Source: Amphirosellinia nigrospora (Eukaryota; Ascomycota; Sordariomycetes; Xylariales; Xylariaceae). Taken from it: 64,000 nt of DNA. Location of the stretch: the NCBI GenBank assembly GCA_004123355.1, contig SCHM01000004.1:7901017-7965016 (forward strand), given 5' to 3'. Position numbers and translations under genes: made by a program. The notes below the pieces were generated by a model. It worked only from the letters and a program-made list of their open reading frames with translations. It did no database searches and was not told the DNA's origin. Below, piece after piece: positions 22,492 to 34,692 of the stretch. Numbering within the stretch: position 1 is the first letter of the stretch; each line of letters opens with the position of its first letter.

Positions 22492-22797
22492 TTATGACAG
22501 CGTGTCTGTCTTGATCTTAGTGCTGTCCATTTTGGCCAGTCCTGGAGTCTCTGTATCCCAGCGATAGTAGTTTCCGACCGCATTAGCCAAAAGATATTCC
22601 TCGCTGAATTTATCTTTAATGACGGGTTTGAGACCCTTGATGTTGTAAGAGCCGCCGATGCTTGGTTCGTCTTGAAAATAGGTGGCAATTTCCATATCAT
22701 TTGGATTATTTGTCCAAGCAAATGATTTGTCGAACTCTTCACCTAAATCGATATAATTATGTCGAGGAGCAGCGGGGTTTGGTTGTTGAGGAGCCAT
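22492..22797 (-). CDS. Small hypothetical protein with chimeric 3' end
   Basis: ATG 22,797 opens MAPQQPNPAAPRHNYIDLGE and runs 101 residues without an intron. No signal peptide or membrane span; Tyr/Trp-rich segments (FAWTNNPNDMEIATYF, GNYYRWDTE) suggest a folded domain. Not recognised. The last codons and the TAA lie where the 320-bp tandem array begins, so the original C-terminus may have been replaced or cut. A TATA box 58 bp upstream and a pyrimidine-rich leader support real expression. The next gene on the same strand starts 1.3 kb upstream. Confidence 0.6.
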   Translation of the reverse strand: MAPQQPNPAAPRHNYIDLGEEFDKSFAWTNNPNDMEIATYFQDEPSIGGSYNIKGLKPVIKDKFSEEYLLANAVGNYYRWDTETPGLAKMDSTKIKTDTLS

Positions 22798-22854
22798 TGT
22801 ATTAGTCTGCTTTAAGGATTTTAAATGTGCGACTATAAGAAAACAGTAAATGTG

Positions 22855-22863
22855 TTTATATAT
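22855..22863 (-). promoter_or_regulatory. TATA box of the 22,797 gene
   Basis: ATATATAAA on the minus strand, about 58 bp before the ATG, with a C/T-rich, CA-rich stretch upstream. Confidence 0.55.
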
Positions 22864-23341
22864 GGATGAGTATGAGTGAACGTGGATATAAGTGCAAGTC
22901 TGTGTATAAGTGGGAATGTGAGGGTGAGTACGAGGGTGTGTATTGGAGCGATGATAGGAAAGGAAGAAAAGTTTTAAGTCACCCACGGAGGGGATTATTG
23001 AGCAGTTATACTTCGTTTCTACTGCTGGCCCGACTTCGGACATATGCAGTTCAAGCCTCTTCGCCGTCTAATATCTGTTAATTAGCGTTATCAACGCAAC
23101 ATTGCCTTACAGTACTTATTCAGGAGCTACAACCGCGGTAAGGTTGACGATCTAATAGACTTAAGGCACCGGTATAGCAATATTAAAAACTTGAGTACTA
23201 TATCACAATTGCGCGATCGGAACTATGCAGGACACCAATTTATTGAATAAAACTCTGAAGAACTATCAACTTCTCAAGCTACATATTGCTCCATACCCTT
23301 TCCCTTCCACCCAGGGCAACTAGGTCTAGTGGTAGGTAACT
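22864..23341. other. Intergenic promoter region
   Basis: Contains a run of CACA/CTCA-rich sequence on the minus strand upstream of the TATA box. Otherwise nothing recognised. Confidence 0.4.
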
Positions 23342-24094
23342 CTAAACCTGGAGAGTCAACTTGCCGTGTGTGCCGTGCACAACAGAAGCAGTGACAGCGT
23401 CGCGAGTGTTGAAGTCAATGGGAACGATAGTAGTATTGACAGAGGAAACCTTGATCAAAGCACCTTTCTGGTAGTCACCAGTAGCAACCCAAAACTTCTT
23501 GACGGGCTGGATCTGGTAGGACTTCGAAGGCTGTGGAACGAATGTAGCAGCAGGACCACTGAGACCAGTTCCCGTGGTATCGCCACCGAGGCCGATAAGG
23601 TAATTGTCTGGAAAACCTTGGGTGAGCTTATACTCTCAGAGCCCTTCGAATAATCGGGAAGACTTACTATTCTTGGCCTCAGCCACTGTAAAGCTGTCAT
23701 CGGTGACGATCTCAAAAGCCTGGATGGCGCCATTGAGAGAAGGTGCATTTTCGGTGAACTGCGGAGCGCCGTCGACGACTGTCATGTTGAGAGATGTGCC
23801 GGCGCTTTTCAAGCTTCCACTGTCGTTGGCCTCACCAAGTTGGACAGGGACGGGAGCTCCGACGGAAACACTGTTCCCGCTCGTGAGGTCAACGTCGGCC
23901 GAGCCAACGACAGCACCGTAGGTGGTCTTGAACTTGAAAATGGCAGTTTGACCCTTGGGTGTGGCCTTGCGCTGGAACACATTCAGCCAGACATCGGGGT
24001 TGACTCTTTGGTTGATCTTGGGGGCTTCGTTAAAGATGAAGTAGTTCTGTTGCTCCCCAGAATCGTTCTTGATCGAGATAGTGTAGGTAGACAT
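23342..24094 (-). CDS. Hypothetical beta-rich protein, ~233 residues
   Basis: Exon 1 (24,094-23,668) starts MSTYTISIKNDSGEQQNYFI. A short intron begins GTAAGTCTTCCC at 23,667 and ends at either 23,617 (..CACCCAAG; 233 residues, joint AKNSFPDNY) or 23,608 (..TTTTCCAG; 230 residues, joint AKNNNY); both keep the frame. Exon 2 includes LIGLGGDTTGTGLSGPAATF and YQIQPVKKFWVATGDYQKG and ends GKLTLQV-stop at 23,342. Alternating polar/hydrophobic residues and many Gly, Thr and Val suggest a beta-sandwich. No signal peptide, so probably cytosolic or non-classically secreted. The TATA box, the short C/A-rich leader with ATCATCAAAATG context and the compact gene suggest strong expression. No known family recognised. 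This is the cleanest gene in the window, with no break seen. Confidence 0.75.
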
Positions 24095-24208
24095 TTTGAT
24101 GATTTAAAGAGGTTTGAGAATCGAGGCTGATGGTCTTTTTGTGCAAATATGGTTCGATGATAGAAGTGCTGGTTGATTTTTTTGGCCAAGTAGGGGCAGT
24201 TGCGTCTC

Positions 24209-24214
24209 TTTATA
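24209..24214 (-). promoter_or_regulatory. TATA box of the 24,094 gene
   Basis: TATAAA on the minus strand within GTATAAAGAG, about 115 bp upstream of the ATG. Confidence 0.55.
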
Positions 24215-25579
24215 CTTGTGCCCAGCCAACTAACGGCGATCTGATTCAACCATATAGGAAGGCTTTATCCATGTTCATTGCATGATCGCCACCATTTCAC
24301 TATCTTATGACCCTTCAACATCATTTTCGACATCTTTACGGCCAGGCCGTCGCTCACTTCCCTCTCTGCTGTTTCAAGCAAGTGTTGCAGGCCCAGACAT
24401 GACAAGCCAGGGTTAGACCGTTCGACCCAAACCCCCAAACCCATTAAACCCACAGAGCGGTATCCATAGTTCAACCCAAGCTGAACGGGCCCAGCTTTGT
24501 CTAAAAGAGTCTAGAATTCTAAGGTTCCCGATTCGTAATATTAGCTGCCAGCAGGATGGGACGAAAGAAATGCTGTCACTAAACTGTCAACTCAGCCAGC
24601 CTCACAGAAGCTAGTAAGCGCAGGGCGATCCCAGCTGCGGTTAGCTTACCGCTTTTCGCATTAGAGTAGCTACGCGTAAGTCCCGTTATCTTCACTAGCA
24701 CCAGTTCAAGAACAAAGAGAACTCATCAACCAAAATTACGAAAGCCACTTACAAAACTAGCCACACTGGATAACCCTCGAAGAGAGTCATATAATGGAAT
24801 ACGAACAATGCATACTGTTCATAAAGGTGCCAAATACATGGATGGTGTTTTGGGTCTCAATCTCAAGCTTTACGGGCATATAAGTATGGTATTACATAAT
24901 AAACACCGTGCAGTGATATCAGTTGTAATAGATCGTATACGATACTCGTCTAAAGACCATCCTTGCAGATATCACGGACCGACAAGTACGGATTAATCGC
25001 GTCAGGAGGAACGATGGCGCAGGCCTAGACTTGAAGAACCCACTATCTTGAACGTCGCGGACGCAGTGACTTACTGGACCTGTATCCAATAGACTCTTGA
25101 TATTACATAGATTTCGAAACGTGGTCAGCGCCAATGTGATGAGGTTTCGGCCATCATCCGAACTGGGGTAAGATGACAGCTATTGTTACACAGTATCGGC
25201 ATTCCGGAAACAAACCAAAATCAATAGTGCTTGTGATGTTGATACTCGCCTCCATCCTAATCCAATAATATCCATGGGCGGCTTGATCTAAGGTGAGCTG
25301 GAACAACAGATTGCAGACAGTCCTTGAAGATCAATCAAATTCTGCTGGGGCGAGCCAAGCTTTGGGCATGAGGTGCCTTGTTGTAACCTTTCAGGATACC
25401 ATCATTCGTCATGCATGGGGCACACACGGTTGATTGAGGATCATCTGACTAGACAATCGTTGACCATCCCGCCTAACTTGAGGTTGAGGGAAAACTCCCC
25501 CTTTCCCTCCTCATTCACTTCAGAGCTACCAATCTGCTACGACAATACTCAAAATACTTTTCATTTTCGTTTCTTCGCC
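24215..25579. other. Intergenic, divergent promoters
   Basis: Separates the minus-strand 24,094 gene from the plus-strand 25,580 gene. Several short ORFs, none with recognisable features. The 69-codon minus-strand frame at 24,265-24,474 has no supporting signal. Confidence 0.4.
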
Positions 25580-26371
25580 ATGGCGACTGATACTTGGGAC
25601 TGGACTGACTTCAGTGCTTCGATGGCACATTGACGAGAAGTACACTCTTTGCAGAAACGGACCTAAATGATGATCCCAACGCAGCAGTCAGGCGCTAAGC
25701 ACAAAAGGTAAGTTTAATCCCCAAATGTTATAACGCCCTCAAGCAGAGTATCGCTTCAAGCACTGCCTAGTTCTAACGAGAAACCTAGCTATACGAATGG
25801 TTGGCGCTTATCCGAGAGGAGCCGAGACTGACAACCATTTTTCAAGGGCGCAAGGAATTCGCTAAGAAGATGCTAGACAAATTCTTCGAGGAGGGGTAAG
25901 AGATGAAACCATTTCCCTTTGTCCCAGATACGCCGCGGCCCTAGGCTAATGTCTTCCGTTCTCTCCAAACACCAGACAGACAACATGCCGCGTTCATTAT
26001 ACAAACGATGGCAATGATCCCACTCCAGAGACAGACGACTCAAGTGATTATCAAGTCGGACTAGGGAACCTTGGCTCAAGGTCACTATTGCTGATGGCGC
26101 TTCTGCCCTGGCCTACCTTTTCTCCATTGCTGCCCCACCGGGGGGGCAAGAGATGACACTGGAGAAGTACTATCTTCCGATGCAGATCCTTCTCTGTCGA
26201 TGTGTTTATCTGGCCTTTATCATTCCAATTGGCAAACAAGACGGCGTGTACGATCTTGATTCAGTCCCTTTTATGAGCTGTGTCATGTATAACATGGATA
26301 TTGCAGCCCCTCTCCCGAATCAGCCCAGCATCGTGCCACAATATATGTTTGTTAAATTAAGTGGGGAGTGA
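25580..26371 (+). pseudogene. Unrecognised three-exon gene, broken
   Basis: ATG 25,580 in a good context (CGCCATGGCG) starts MATDTWDWTDFSASMA. The frame then needs a shift (near 25,628, equivalent to one missing base) to continue TRSTLFAETDLNDDPNAAVR. TAA at 25,696-25,698 would be CAA with one C-to-T change at CpA. An 81-nt intron (25,708-25,788, GTAAGT...TTCTAACGAGAAACCTAG) leads to exon 2 (LYEWLALIREEPRLTTIFQG ... MLDKFFEE). A second intron, 25,896 to about 25,975 or 25,979, leads to exon 3. With acceptor 25,979 exon 3 reads an acidic TPETDDSSDYQVGL segment, then one more one-base shift near 26,062 enters REPWLKVTIADGASALAYLF and continues to the stop at 26,369-26,371. No family recognised. 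The stop lies 15-20 bp from a RIP-degraded repeat. Confidence 0.55.
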
Positions 26372-26385
26372 TACACTCCACCCAC

Positions 26386-27158
26386 CTGTATGTATTGCTT
26401 GAGTTTTATGAGGGAGGTATAACTAAGTAAAAAGAAGGTTTTTTTTGTCGATAAAAAAATTTTTTTATCCGGCTTTATATTTTAAATAGGAAATTTTTTT
26501 ATTTTAATTAAAAACTATTTTATTATTTAGGCTTTTTTTATTTTTTATATTTAACGTATAATTTAATATTTAAAGTTTTATATTTTATATTTTTTATTTT
26601 TTATTTAATATTAATAATTAAATAATTTTTTGAAAAATATTTATTTATTTATTTATAACTATTTATATATTTAATATTAAAAATAATATAAATTTAAAAT
26701 TTAAAATTTATTATTATTAATTATTAATTATTAATTAGTTATTTAAGTTTTATTTATTTTATTTATTTTAAGTTTTATTTTATTTATATTTTATTTTATT
26801 TTTAAAGCTTTTTGTAAAAATAAATAATTTTTATTTATTTATAAATATTATTTATTATTTATTAAACTTTAACTATTTTATTATAATATAAATATTTATT
26901 TATATAATTATTATTATTTTAAATATTATTTTTTATTAAATAATAATTAAATAATTATATATTAATTAATAAGTTATAATATTTTATTTTTATTTATTTT
27001 ATTATTATATAGTTTATTATAATCGATTATTTTATAATTAATTTATAATATAAATATTTTAAAAATTATAAAAAATTATTTATAAATAAATTTTTAAGTT
27101 ATAAAATTATATTTTCTAACTAAAAATTTTTTTTTCGAAAAAACTAACGTTTAATATT
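26386..27158 (+). repeat. Repeat family V, copy V1
   Basis: Begins TGCTTGAGTTTTATGAGG and GGTATAACTAAG, an apparently unmutated version of the tip seen at 6,504, 27,484 and 35,614. It continues with ATCCGGCTTTATATTTTAAA and ends near GAAAAAACTAACGTTTAATA. It matches 35,613-36,572 but lacks about 190 bp of its interior. It shares its tip with family X and differs inside, so V may be a deletion derivative or sister element. No coding capacity. Confidence 0.65.
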
Positions 27159-27483
27159 AAAGGCTTTTTAATTTAAGAGTAAAAATGCAAATTTTTAAGA
27201 ACTATATATTTAGGTATAATAAATAAGTTATAATTATTAGTTATATAAGTTCGTTTTTTTTTAATAAATTATATATAATAAAACTTATTATTTTATTTTA
27301 ATTTATTAACTATAATATTTTGTTTTTTTATATAATTATATAATTATATTATAAAATATTCGGCCGTTTAATTAATAGTAATAATAAATTTATTTATAAA
27401 TATTAACGTTAATATATAAATTTTTATATATTTGCTTTATTATAATAATAATATACGCTAAAATTTATTATTATTATAATTAA
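27159..27483 (-). repeat. Family X right-end fragment
   Basis: Reverse match to 8,080-8,395 of X1, starting AAAGGCTTTTTAATTTAAGA and passing through ATTCGGCCGTTTAATTAAT. Truncated at about 320 bp. Confidence 0.6.
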
Positions 27484-27640
27484 ATGCTTAAGTTTTATAA
27501 AAAAGGTATAACTAAGTAAAAAAAAGGTTTTTTTATCGAAAAAAAAAAGTTTTTAGCTTTATTTCTTAAAAAAAAATTTAGCTACTTTAATTAAAAACTT
27601 TTTTATTTTTAGCTATTAATTTAACTTATTAATATATAAC
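27484..27640 (+). repeat. Family X/V left-end fragment
   Basis: TGCTTAAGTTTTATAAAAAA followed by GGTATAACTAAG and the AAAGGTTTTTTTATCGA motif: a left tip of about 150 bp only. Confidence 0.5.
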
Positions 27641-28053
27641 GTTATAATAATTATATTATATTTATATTATATTTTTAGTTAATTTATATTTATTTTTTAA
27701 TTATTTATATTTTATTTTATTTATAAGCTAAAAGTTTATTTATTTAATAACTAATGTTTTTATATTTATTATAATAAAAAAATTTCGGTTTATAATTTTA
27801 TTTTAATATTAAAGCTATTTTTAAAAATAATTATATAAAGTTTTTATTATTATTAAAAAAAATATTTTAATTTATTAGTTTATTTTAGTTATAGTTTTAA
27901 TAAATTTATAACTTTTTAAAAACTTTTATATAAATATTATTTTTTTAACGCGAAATTTTTTGTTTAAATAAATATATTTATTTAAATGTTATTATAATTA
28001 TAATTTTTATTTAATATTTAATATTATATATAGTTTATAAAAATTTAATATAG
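27641..28053. other. A+T block, no gene
   Basis: Degraded; no element recognised. Confidence 0.5.
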
Positions 28054-28330
28054 TTATAAATTTATAAGCTTTAATAGTTATACTTTATTATTAGCTATAT
28101 ATTTATAATTTTTATTTATAATAATTATTATTTATAATAAATGCATAACTATTTATAGTGAATATAGTTGTAGTAAATAAAAGCAAGCATTAATAAAAAT
28201 ATAGCTGTTTTACGCAAGTATTTAAATAGTTGTTTATATTATAAATTTAAATTATATAAATTTTTTTTTTTTTTTTATATTATATTATATATATTAAAGC
28301 TTTGTTTTTTTAAATATATAAAGTATAACT
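28054..28330. repeat. 5' (left) LTR of fossil A copy 1
   Basis: Matches 34,408-34,692 and 59,299-59,584 in direct orientation. Shared landmarks are TTATAAATTTATAAGCTTTA at the left, AATAAAAGCAAGCATTAATA in the middle and TTAAAGCTTTGTTTTT near the right. Confidence 0.75.
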
Positions 28331-31300
28331 ATTTATAAATTATTTAAATATTATAAAATATTAGGACTATTTTTATAATATTTTTTAATTAAACTAAATA
28401 ATTAATTTAACCTAAAATATTAAAATATTTTTTAAAAAAGAACTAAAATAATAAATATATACGGCTATACGTATTAAAGCTTTATTAACGTTTTTGATTT
28501 ATTTGTTTTAAATATTTAAACTAATAAGTTTTTTATAACGAAATTTTAATAAAAATAAAAAAATTATAATAATAAGCTATAATAATAACTATTTTTATTT
28601 AATTTAATATAATAGTTTTATAATATTATTAATAATTATTTATTTAAAAAATACAAATTCGATATAAATATTATTAGTTTTAATTAAACGATTTAATATT
28701 TAATTAACGATTATATAAACTATAAATAAAAAGTATTAAGTTTAGTTTTTATTTTAAACTAATAATATATTATAATAAAATAATTTAGTTTAATTTCGAT
28801 AAAAATATAAATTAAACTAATATAAATAATTTATAAAAAAATTTTATTATTATTTTTTAAAAAATAAAAATATACGTTTTTTTAATAATAACTTATTATT
28901 ATTTTATTAATAATTTATTTATATTTATTAAAAAATTAAATAAATAAAATAAAGTTTTATTTAATTAAATAAAAAATAAAATAAAATTATTATTTTTTAT
29001 AATAAAATATATATTATATATATATATAAAGCTAACGTTTTTTAATTTATAAATAAAAATAATTTTAATTAATAATAAACTAATTAATAAACTATTAATT
29101 AATTATTAAATAAAATATAAAAAATAATTAAATAATTTAAACTAATAAATAGTTAATTTATTAAATTATTATGAAATAATTTTTATTTTATTAAATAATA
29201 AAAAAAATAATTAATATATAGTTAAAATATTAATATTTATTTATTATAATAATATAATTAAAAATAAACTTAAGTTTAAAATATAAATTTAAACTATATA
29301 ATATTATTTTAAATTTAATATTATTTAGTTTTATAACAATATAATTAAAATAATTAATATTAAAATTTATATTATAAGCTATATAGCTAATTAATAAAAA
29401 TTTTTTTTTAATTATTTTAATATATTTATTAATTTAAAAATATTTTAAAATATTTTAAAAAATCTATATTAATATTAATTATAATAAAAAAGTTAAAATT
29501 AATTTTTAATTATTTAGTTTTAATTAATATATATTAATTAAATTTTTAAAGTTTTAAATTATTTTTATTTATTTATTTAATAAAATTAAACTTAATAAAA
29601 TTAATTAAAAAAAAAGTTTAAAAATAAATTATTTTTTAATTAATAATTAAAATTATATTAAAATATTTAAAAAATTTTTTAATTTTAATATTTTTATAAA
29701 ATATTAGTTTTAAATAGTTTATTATTTAAAAATAACTAATTATAAATAAAATAAAATTTATAAAAAAAATATATAAATTTATTATTATAATTTTTTTTTT
29801 TTTTTATTATTTAAATAATTTTTATTTTATTTTAAAACTAAAATAATAATAATAATAATTTTATTTAATTATTTAAATTTAATACTAATATAATATAATA
29901 ATTAATTTTTAATCATAAATATTTTAATTATTATTATAAAAATATATTTCGAAAAAATATTTTTTAAAAAATTAAACTTTAATAAATAAAAAAGCTTAAG
30001 TTATTATTATTTTAATTATATATAATATATTAAATATTAAACTAGCTAATATATAAAAAATAAATTTATAATAAAAAAAAAAAAAAATTAATTTTAAAAA
30101 AAATAGCTTTTTTATAAAAGAAAATATTATTAATTATAAAATAAATTTAATAAAAAAATATTTAAATAAAAAATTTTTATTATATATTTATATTTTATAT
30201 AATAATAAACTTTTTTTAACTATAAATAATTTTTTAAAAATATAAAAATAAATATATATAAATATAAATTAAAAATTCGTAGAAAAAATTATTAAATTAT
30301 TTAATTTTATTATTATTATAGATTTTTTTATTAAAAAAGTTATAAAATATAATAATAAAAATTAAAAAAATATTAATTAAGTTTTTTTATTATTATTAAA
30401 AATATATAAATAAATTTTAAAAATAAATTTATAATTATTATTAATTTAATTTATAATATAGTTTTAAATAAATTATATTTTAAATATTATAATATTTTAT
30501 TAAATTATTAATAAAATTATTTAATATTTTTATTTTAATTAATTTTTAATTATAATATAAATATTATTTAATAATAAATAAAATAAATATATAGCTATAA
30601 TATTTAATTTATTAATTTAATATTAATTAATAAAATTATAATTTTAAAATTAAAAAATATAACGTTAATAATAAAAAAAAAAAATAATATTTAAAAAATA
30701 AAAAATAAAAATATTTATTTTAAAGCGTAATAATTTAATATAAAAAATTTTAATAAAATAAAGCAAATAATATTTAATTAATTTTTATTAGAATTTATTT
30801 TTAAAAATATAAGCTATCTTTTTTTATAAAAAATATAAGCTATATTTTTTATAAAAAATGTAATTTTAATTTTTATTTAAAAATTTAATAAAAAAAACCT
30901 TTATTATATAAAATAAAATAATATTAATTAATATAAAAAAAACTAATAATTAAAATATTTAGCTTAAATATAATTATTTTTAATATAATAATAAAAAAAA
31001 ATTAAATAAAAAACGTTTATATTATTAATATTAATAAAGTTAATAAAATAATTAAAAAAATAAAAAAAATAAAATAATTTTTAAAAAAAAATTAAAAAGT
31101 TAAAATAAAAAATATACAAAATAATATTTAAAAATATTTAAATTTAATATATATTTTAGCCGAATTAATTTTAATATATTTTTATTATATTATTTATAAA
31201 TAAATTATAAAATAAAATTTTTAAAAATAAATTTAAAACTAATTTAAACTATAATTTTTATATAAAATATTATTTAATAAATTAAAAACTATATAAAAAT

Positions 31301-34300
31301 TTTTAATTAAAAATTTATATAAAAGTTTTATTAAATTTAATAATTTTATATAATATATTTATTTTATTTATAAAAAAAACAAATAATAAGTTTTATTTTT
31401 ATATAAATTATTATAAACTAAATAAAATTATAAAAAAAACTAATATTTATTTTTTTTTATTAAAAAATTTTAGCTTATATTAATAAAACGAAAATTTTTA
31501 TTTAATTTAATATATAATAAATATTTAATTATATTTATATATTATTTAAAAATAAAATTATATAATATTTTATATAAAATATAATATATATTAATTATTA
31601 ATATTATTATTTAGTTTTATTAATAAATTTTCGATATTTTAATAATATATTAATAATATATTATTTAATTTTTTAAACGATTTTTATAATATATATATTA
31701 ATAACGTTATTATTTATTTAAAAATAATAAAAAAATATATTATTTATATATATTATATATTAAAACGATTATTTAAACCGGATTATAAATTAATTTAAAA
31801 AAATCCGAATTTTATATTATAAAAACTAAATTTTTAAATTATATTATTAATATTAAAAAAATCTAAATAAATTTTATTAAAATTAACGTTATATTAAAAT
31901 TAAAAATTTTTATATTAATTAAAAATAATAATTTTTTTTAAATTTTATAATTTTTATTAAAATTTTATTAATATTTAAAATTATATTATAACGCTTTTAA
32001 ACCGATTAATATAAAAAAATATATTTTTTTATAAATTAAAAATATAAAAAATTATTTTATTAATTTAAAAAAGCTTTAATATATTTTTTTTATTAAAATA
32101 TTTTAATTATAATTTATTAATAAAAATTAAAATTAATTTTTTTTAATAATATTAGTTTTAATATATTATAATAATTATATAATAAAATTTAATATTTTAT
32201 AATATATTTTTCGAAAATATTTTATAATATTAAATTAAACTATAATATTTATAATAAAAAATTACTAATAATTATATTATATTTTAAAAAATAAAAATTT
32301 AAATTAATTAAAACTTATAATAAGTTTTTTTTAATATTTTAATAATTAAATATTAAAGCTTTTTAGCAAAAAATAATATTTAATTTAAAATAAACTAAAT
32401 AAGTTAATTTTTTTTTTAAATATAATTTTTTAATATTATATTATATTAATAAAAATAATATATTAATTTATATTTTATTATAAAATAAAAAATTTAATAA
32501 TATAAAAAATTAAAAAATAATATTATTTATAATATTTTAGCTAATAAATAATATAATATAATTAATTTTTATATAAATAAAATTATATTAAATAAATTTT
32601 ATTAAAATATATAATAATTAAACGTTTTTATAAAACTATAATTAATTAAGCAAATTTTTAAAAAAAATTATAAAAATATAAATATAAAAATTTATTATTA
32701 ATAAATAAAAAATAATAAACTAAAAAATTTATAAAACTAAAAAATAAATTAATTATATTTTATAAATATTTAATTATTTTTAATTTTTTATATTTAAAAT
32801 ATATTTTATTAAAAAATATACTATAAAATATTTATTATATATTTAATAAAAAAAATATAAACTTATTAAATATATATTAATAGTTTAAATTAAATAAAAA
32901 TTATAATTATTATATAATAAACTATATAAAATATAAACTTATTAAAATATTTAAAAATAAACTTTTTAATAAATTTATATTTTTTTTAATATTTAAACGT
33001 ATATAATATTATTTTATTATTAATTTTAAAAAAATATTTAAAAATAAATATAAATATAATAATATATAATTATAATAAACTATTTAAATAAATAAATATA
33101 AATTATATTTATATTATAAAAAAATATATAAAAAACGCTATTAAAATATATTATAAAAAACTTTTTAAATTTTTAAAATATTTATAATATATTAAACTAT
33201 AAATTTTAGTTTATTTTTATTTTTATAAATAAATTATATAAACTAATAAATATAAATATATATTAATTATTAAAAATATTATAAAACTATAAAATAAATA
33301 AAAATTATAAATAAATATATTAATTAAAAATTATAATTATATATAAATTATTATTAAAATAATTAATTTAAATATATTTATTATAAATTATATTTAAACG
33401 TTTATTTTTTATATTTTAATAAAATTATTATTTTATAAAGTTAAAATAAGCTTTTTAATATTATTTAATTTTAATTAAAAAAGTTAAACTATAAATAAAA
33501 AACTATAAAAACTTTTAAAAAAAAAAAATAATTCGAATAAATATATTAAAAAAAATAAAAAAATAATCTAGTTTATTAAATTAATTAAAAAAAACTTATA
33601 ATATATTTAAAAATATATAATTATTTAAGCTAATAAAAATTAACGTAAATTTAATTTAACGTAAAAAATTATATATTAATTTTAAAAAAAAAATAGTTTT
33701 AAAAATAAATCGTTTATTAAATAAGCTAAACTTTTTTATAATATGATAAAAATTTAAAATATATAAAAAAAATAAAATATTTTTATATTAAATATTTTTA
33801 TAATTTAAAAAAATATTTAATTATTATTATATAAACTAATTATAAAAATATTTTAATAATTTATTATTAAGTTAAAAATAAAAATTTAAAAAAAAGCAAT
33901 AAAACTTAAAAATAAAAAAAAGTTTACTATTAAAAAATATAAACGTTTTAATTTTATTATTAAAAATTATAATATTAAATAAATTAAAAAATTAAAACTT
34001 TAATAATATATAATATTTAATAAAAACTTTTAAAAATAATATAAAAAATTAAAACATTTTTATAATATAAAGTTTAATTTAGCTAAACTTTTAATAAAAT
34101 TATAAATATAATTAAAAATAATATAAAAAAAAATTTAATAACTATTTAAATAATAATAAAGCTATAATATAAAAAAAAAAAATAAAGCAAAAAAAAACGC
34201 GTAAATAAAAAAATACGTTTATATATACTTAAATATTATATTAAATAAAAAAAACTTTAAACAATATATAAAAAACTAATATAATAATTTAATAATATAA

Positions 34301-34407
34301 AAGCTTTATAAAAAGTTATATTAATAAAACTTAAAGCGATTTTTTTTCGTTAAAAATAGTTATAATTTTAACTTTAATTAAATTAATTTTTTTTTTAAAA
34401 AAAATAA

Positions 34408-34692
34408 TTATAAATTTATAAGTTTTAATAGTTATATTTTATTATAAGCTATAATACTTATTATTTTTATTATAATAACTATTATTTATAATAAATATAT
34501 AACTATTATTTATAATAAATATAGTTATAATAAATAAAAGTAAATATTAATAGTAAATATAATTGTTTTATATAAATATTTAAATAGTTATTTATATTAT
34601 AAATTTAAACTTTTTTATTTTTTTTTTATTTATAAATTTTATATAATATATTATAATATTAAAGCTTTGTTTTTTAAATATAAAGCGTAACT
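34408..34692. repeat. 3' (right) LTR of fossil A copy 1
   Basis: Direct-orientation match to the left LTR at 28,054. Confidence 0.75.

Larger units (their letters stand above)
28054..34692. mobile_element. LTR retrotransposon fossil, family A, copy 1
   Basis: Direct repeats of about 280 bp at 28,054-28,330 and 34,408-34,692 enclose about 6.1 kb. The size and terminal direct repeats fit a Ty1/copia or Ty3/gypsy-type element. A second copy begins at 59,299 and follows the same order until the window ends. The interior is extreme A+T with no open frame, so the gag and pol regions cannot be recognised and the family cannot be settled. Thoroughly broken, with uncountably many breaks. RIP makes LTR divergence useless for dating; it is at least old enough to have passed through RIP. 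Confidence 0.75.

Noticed and set aside
9282-24094. A secondary-metabolite or defence gene cluster
   Set aside because: Neighbouring genes share no pathway, orientation or promoter motif, and no biosynthetic or NLR core domain is visible.
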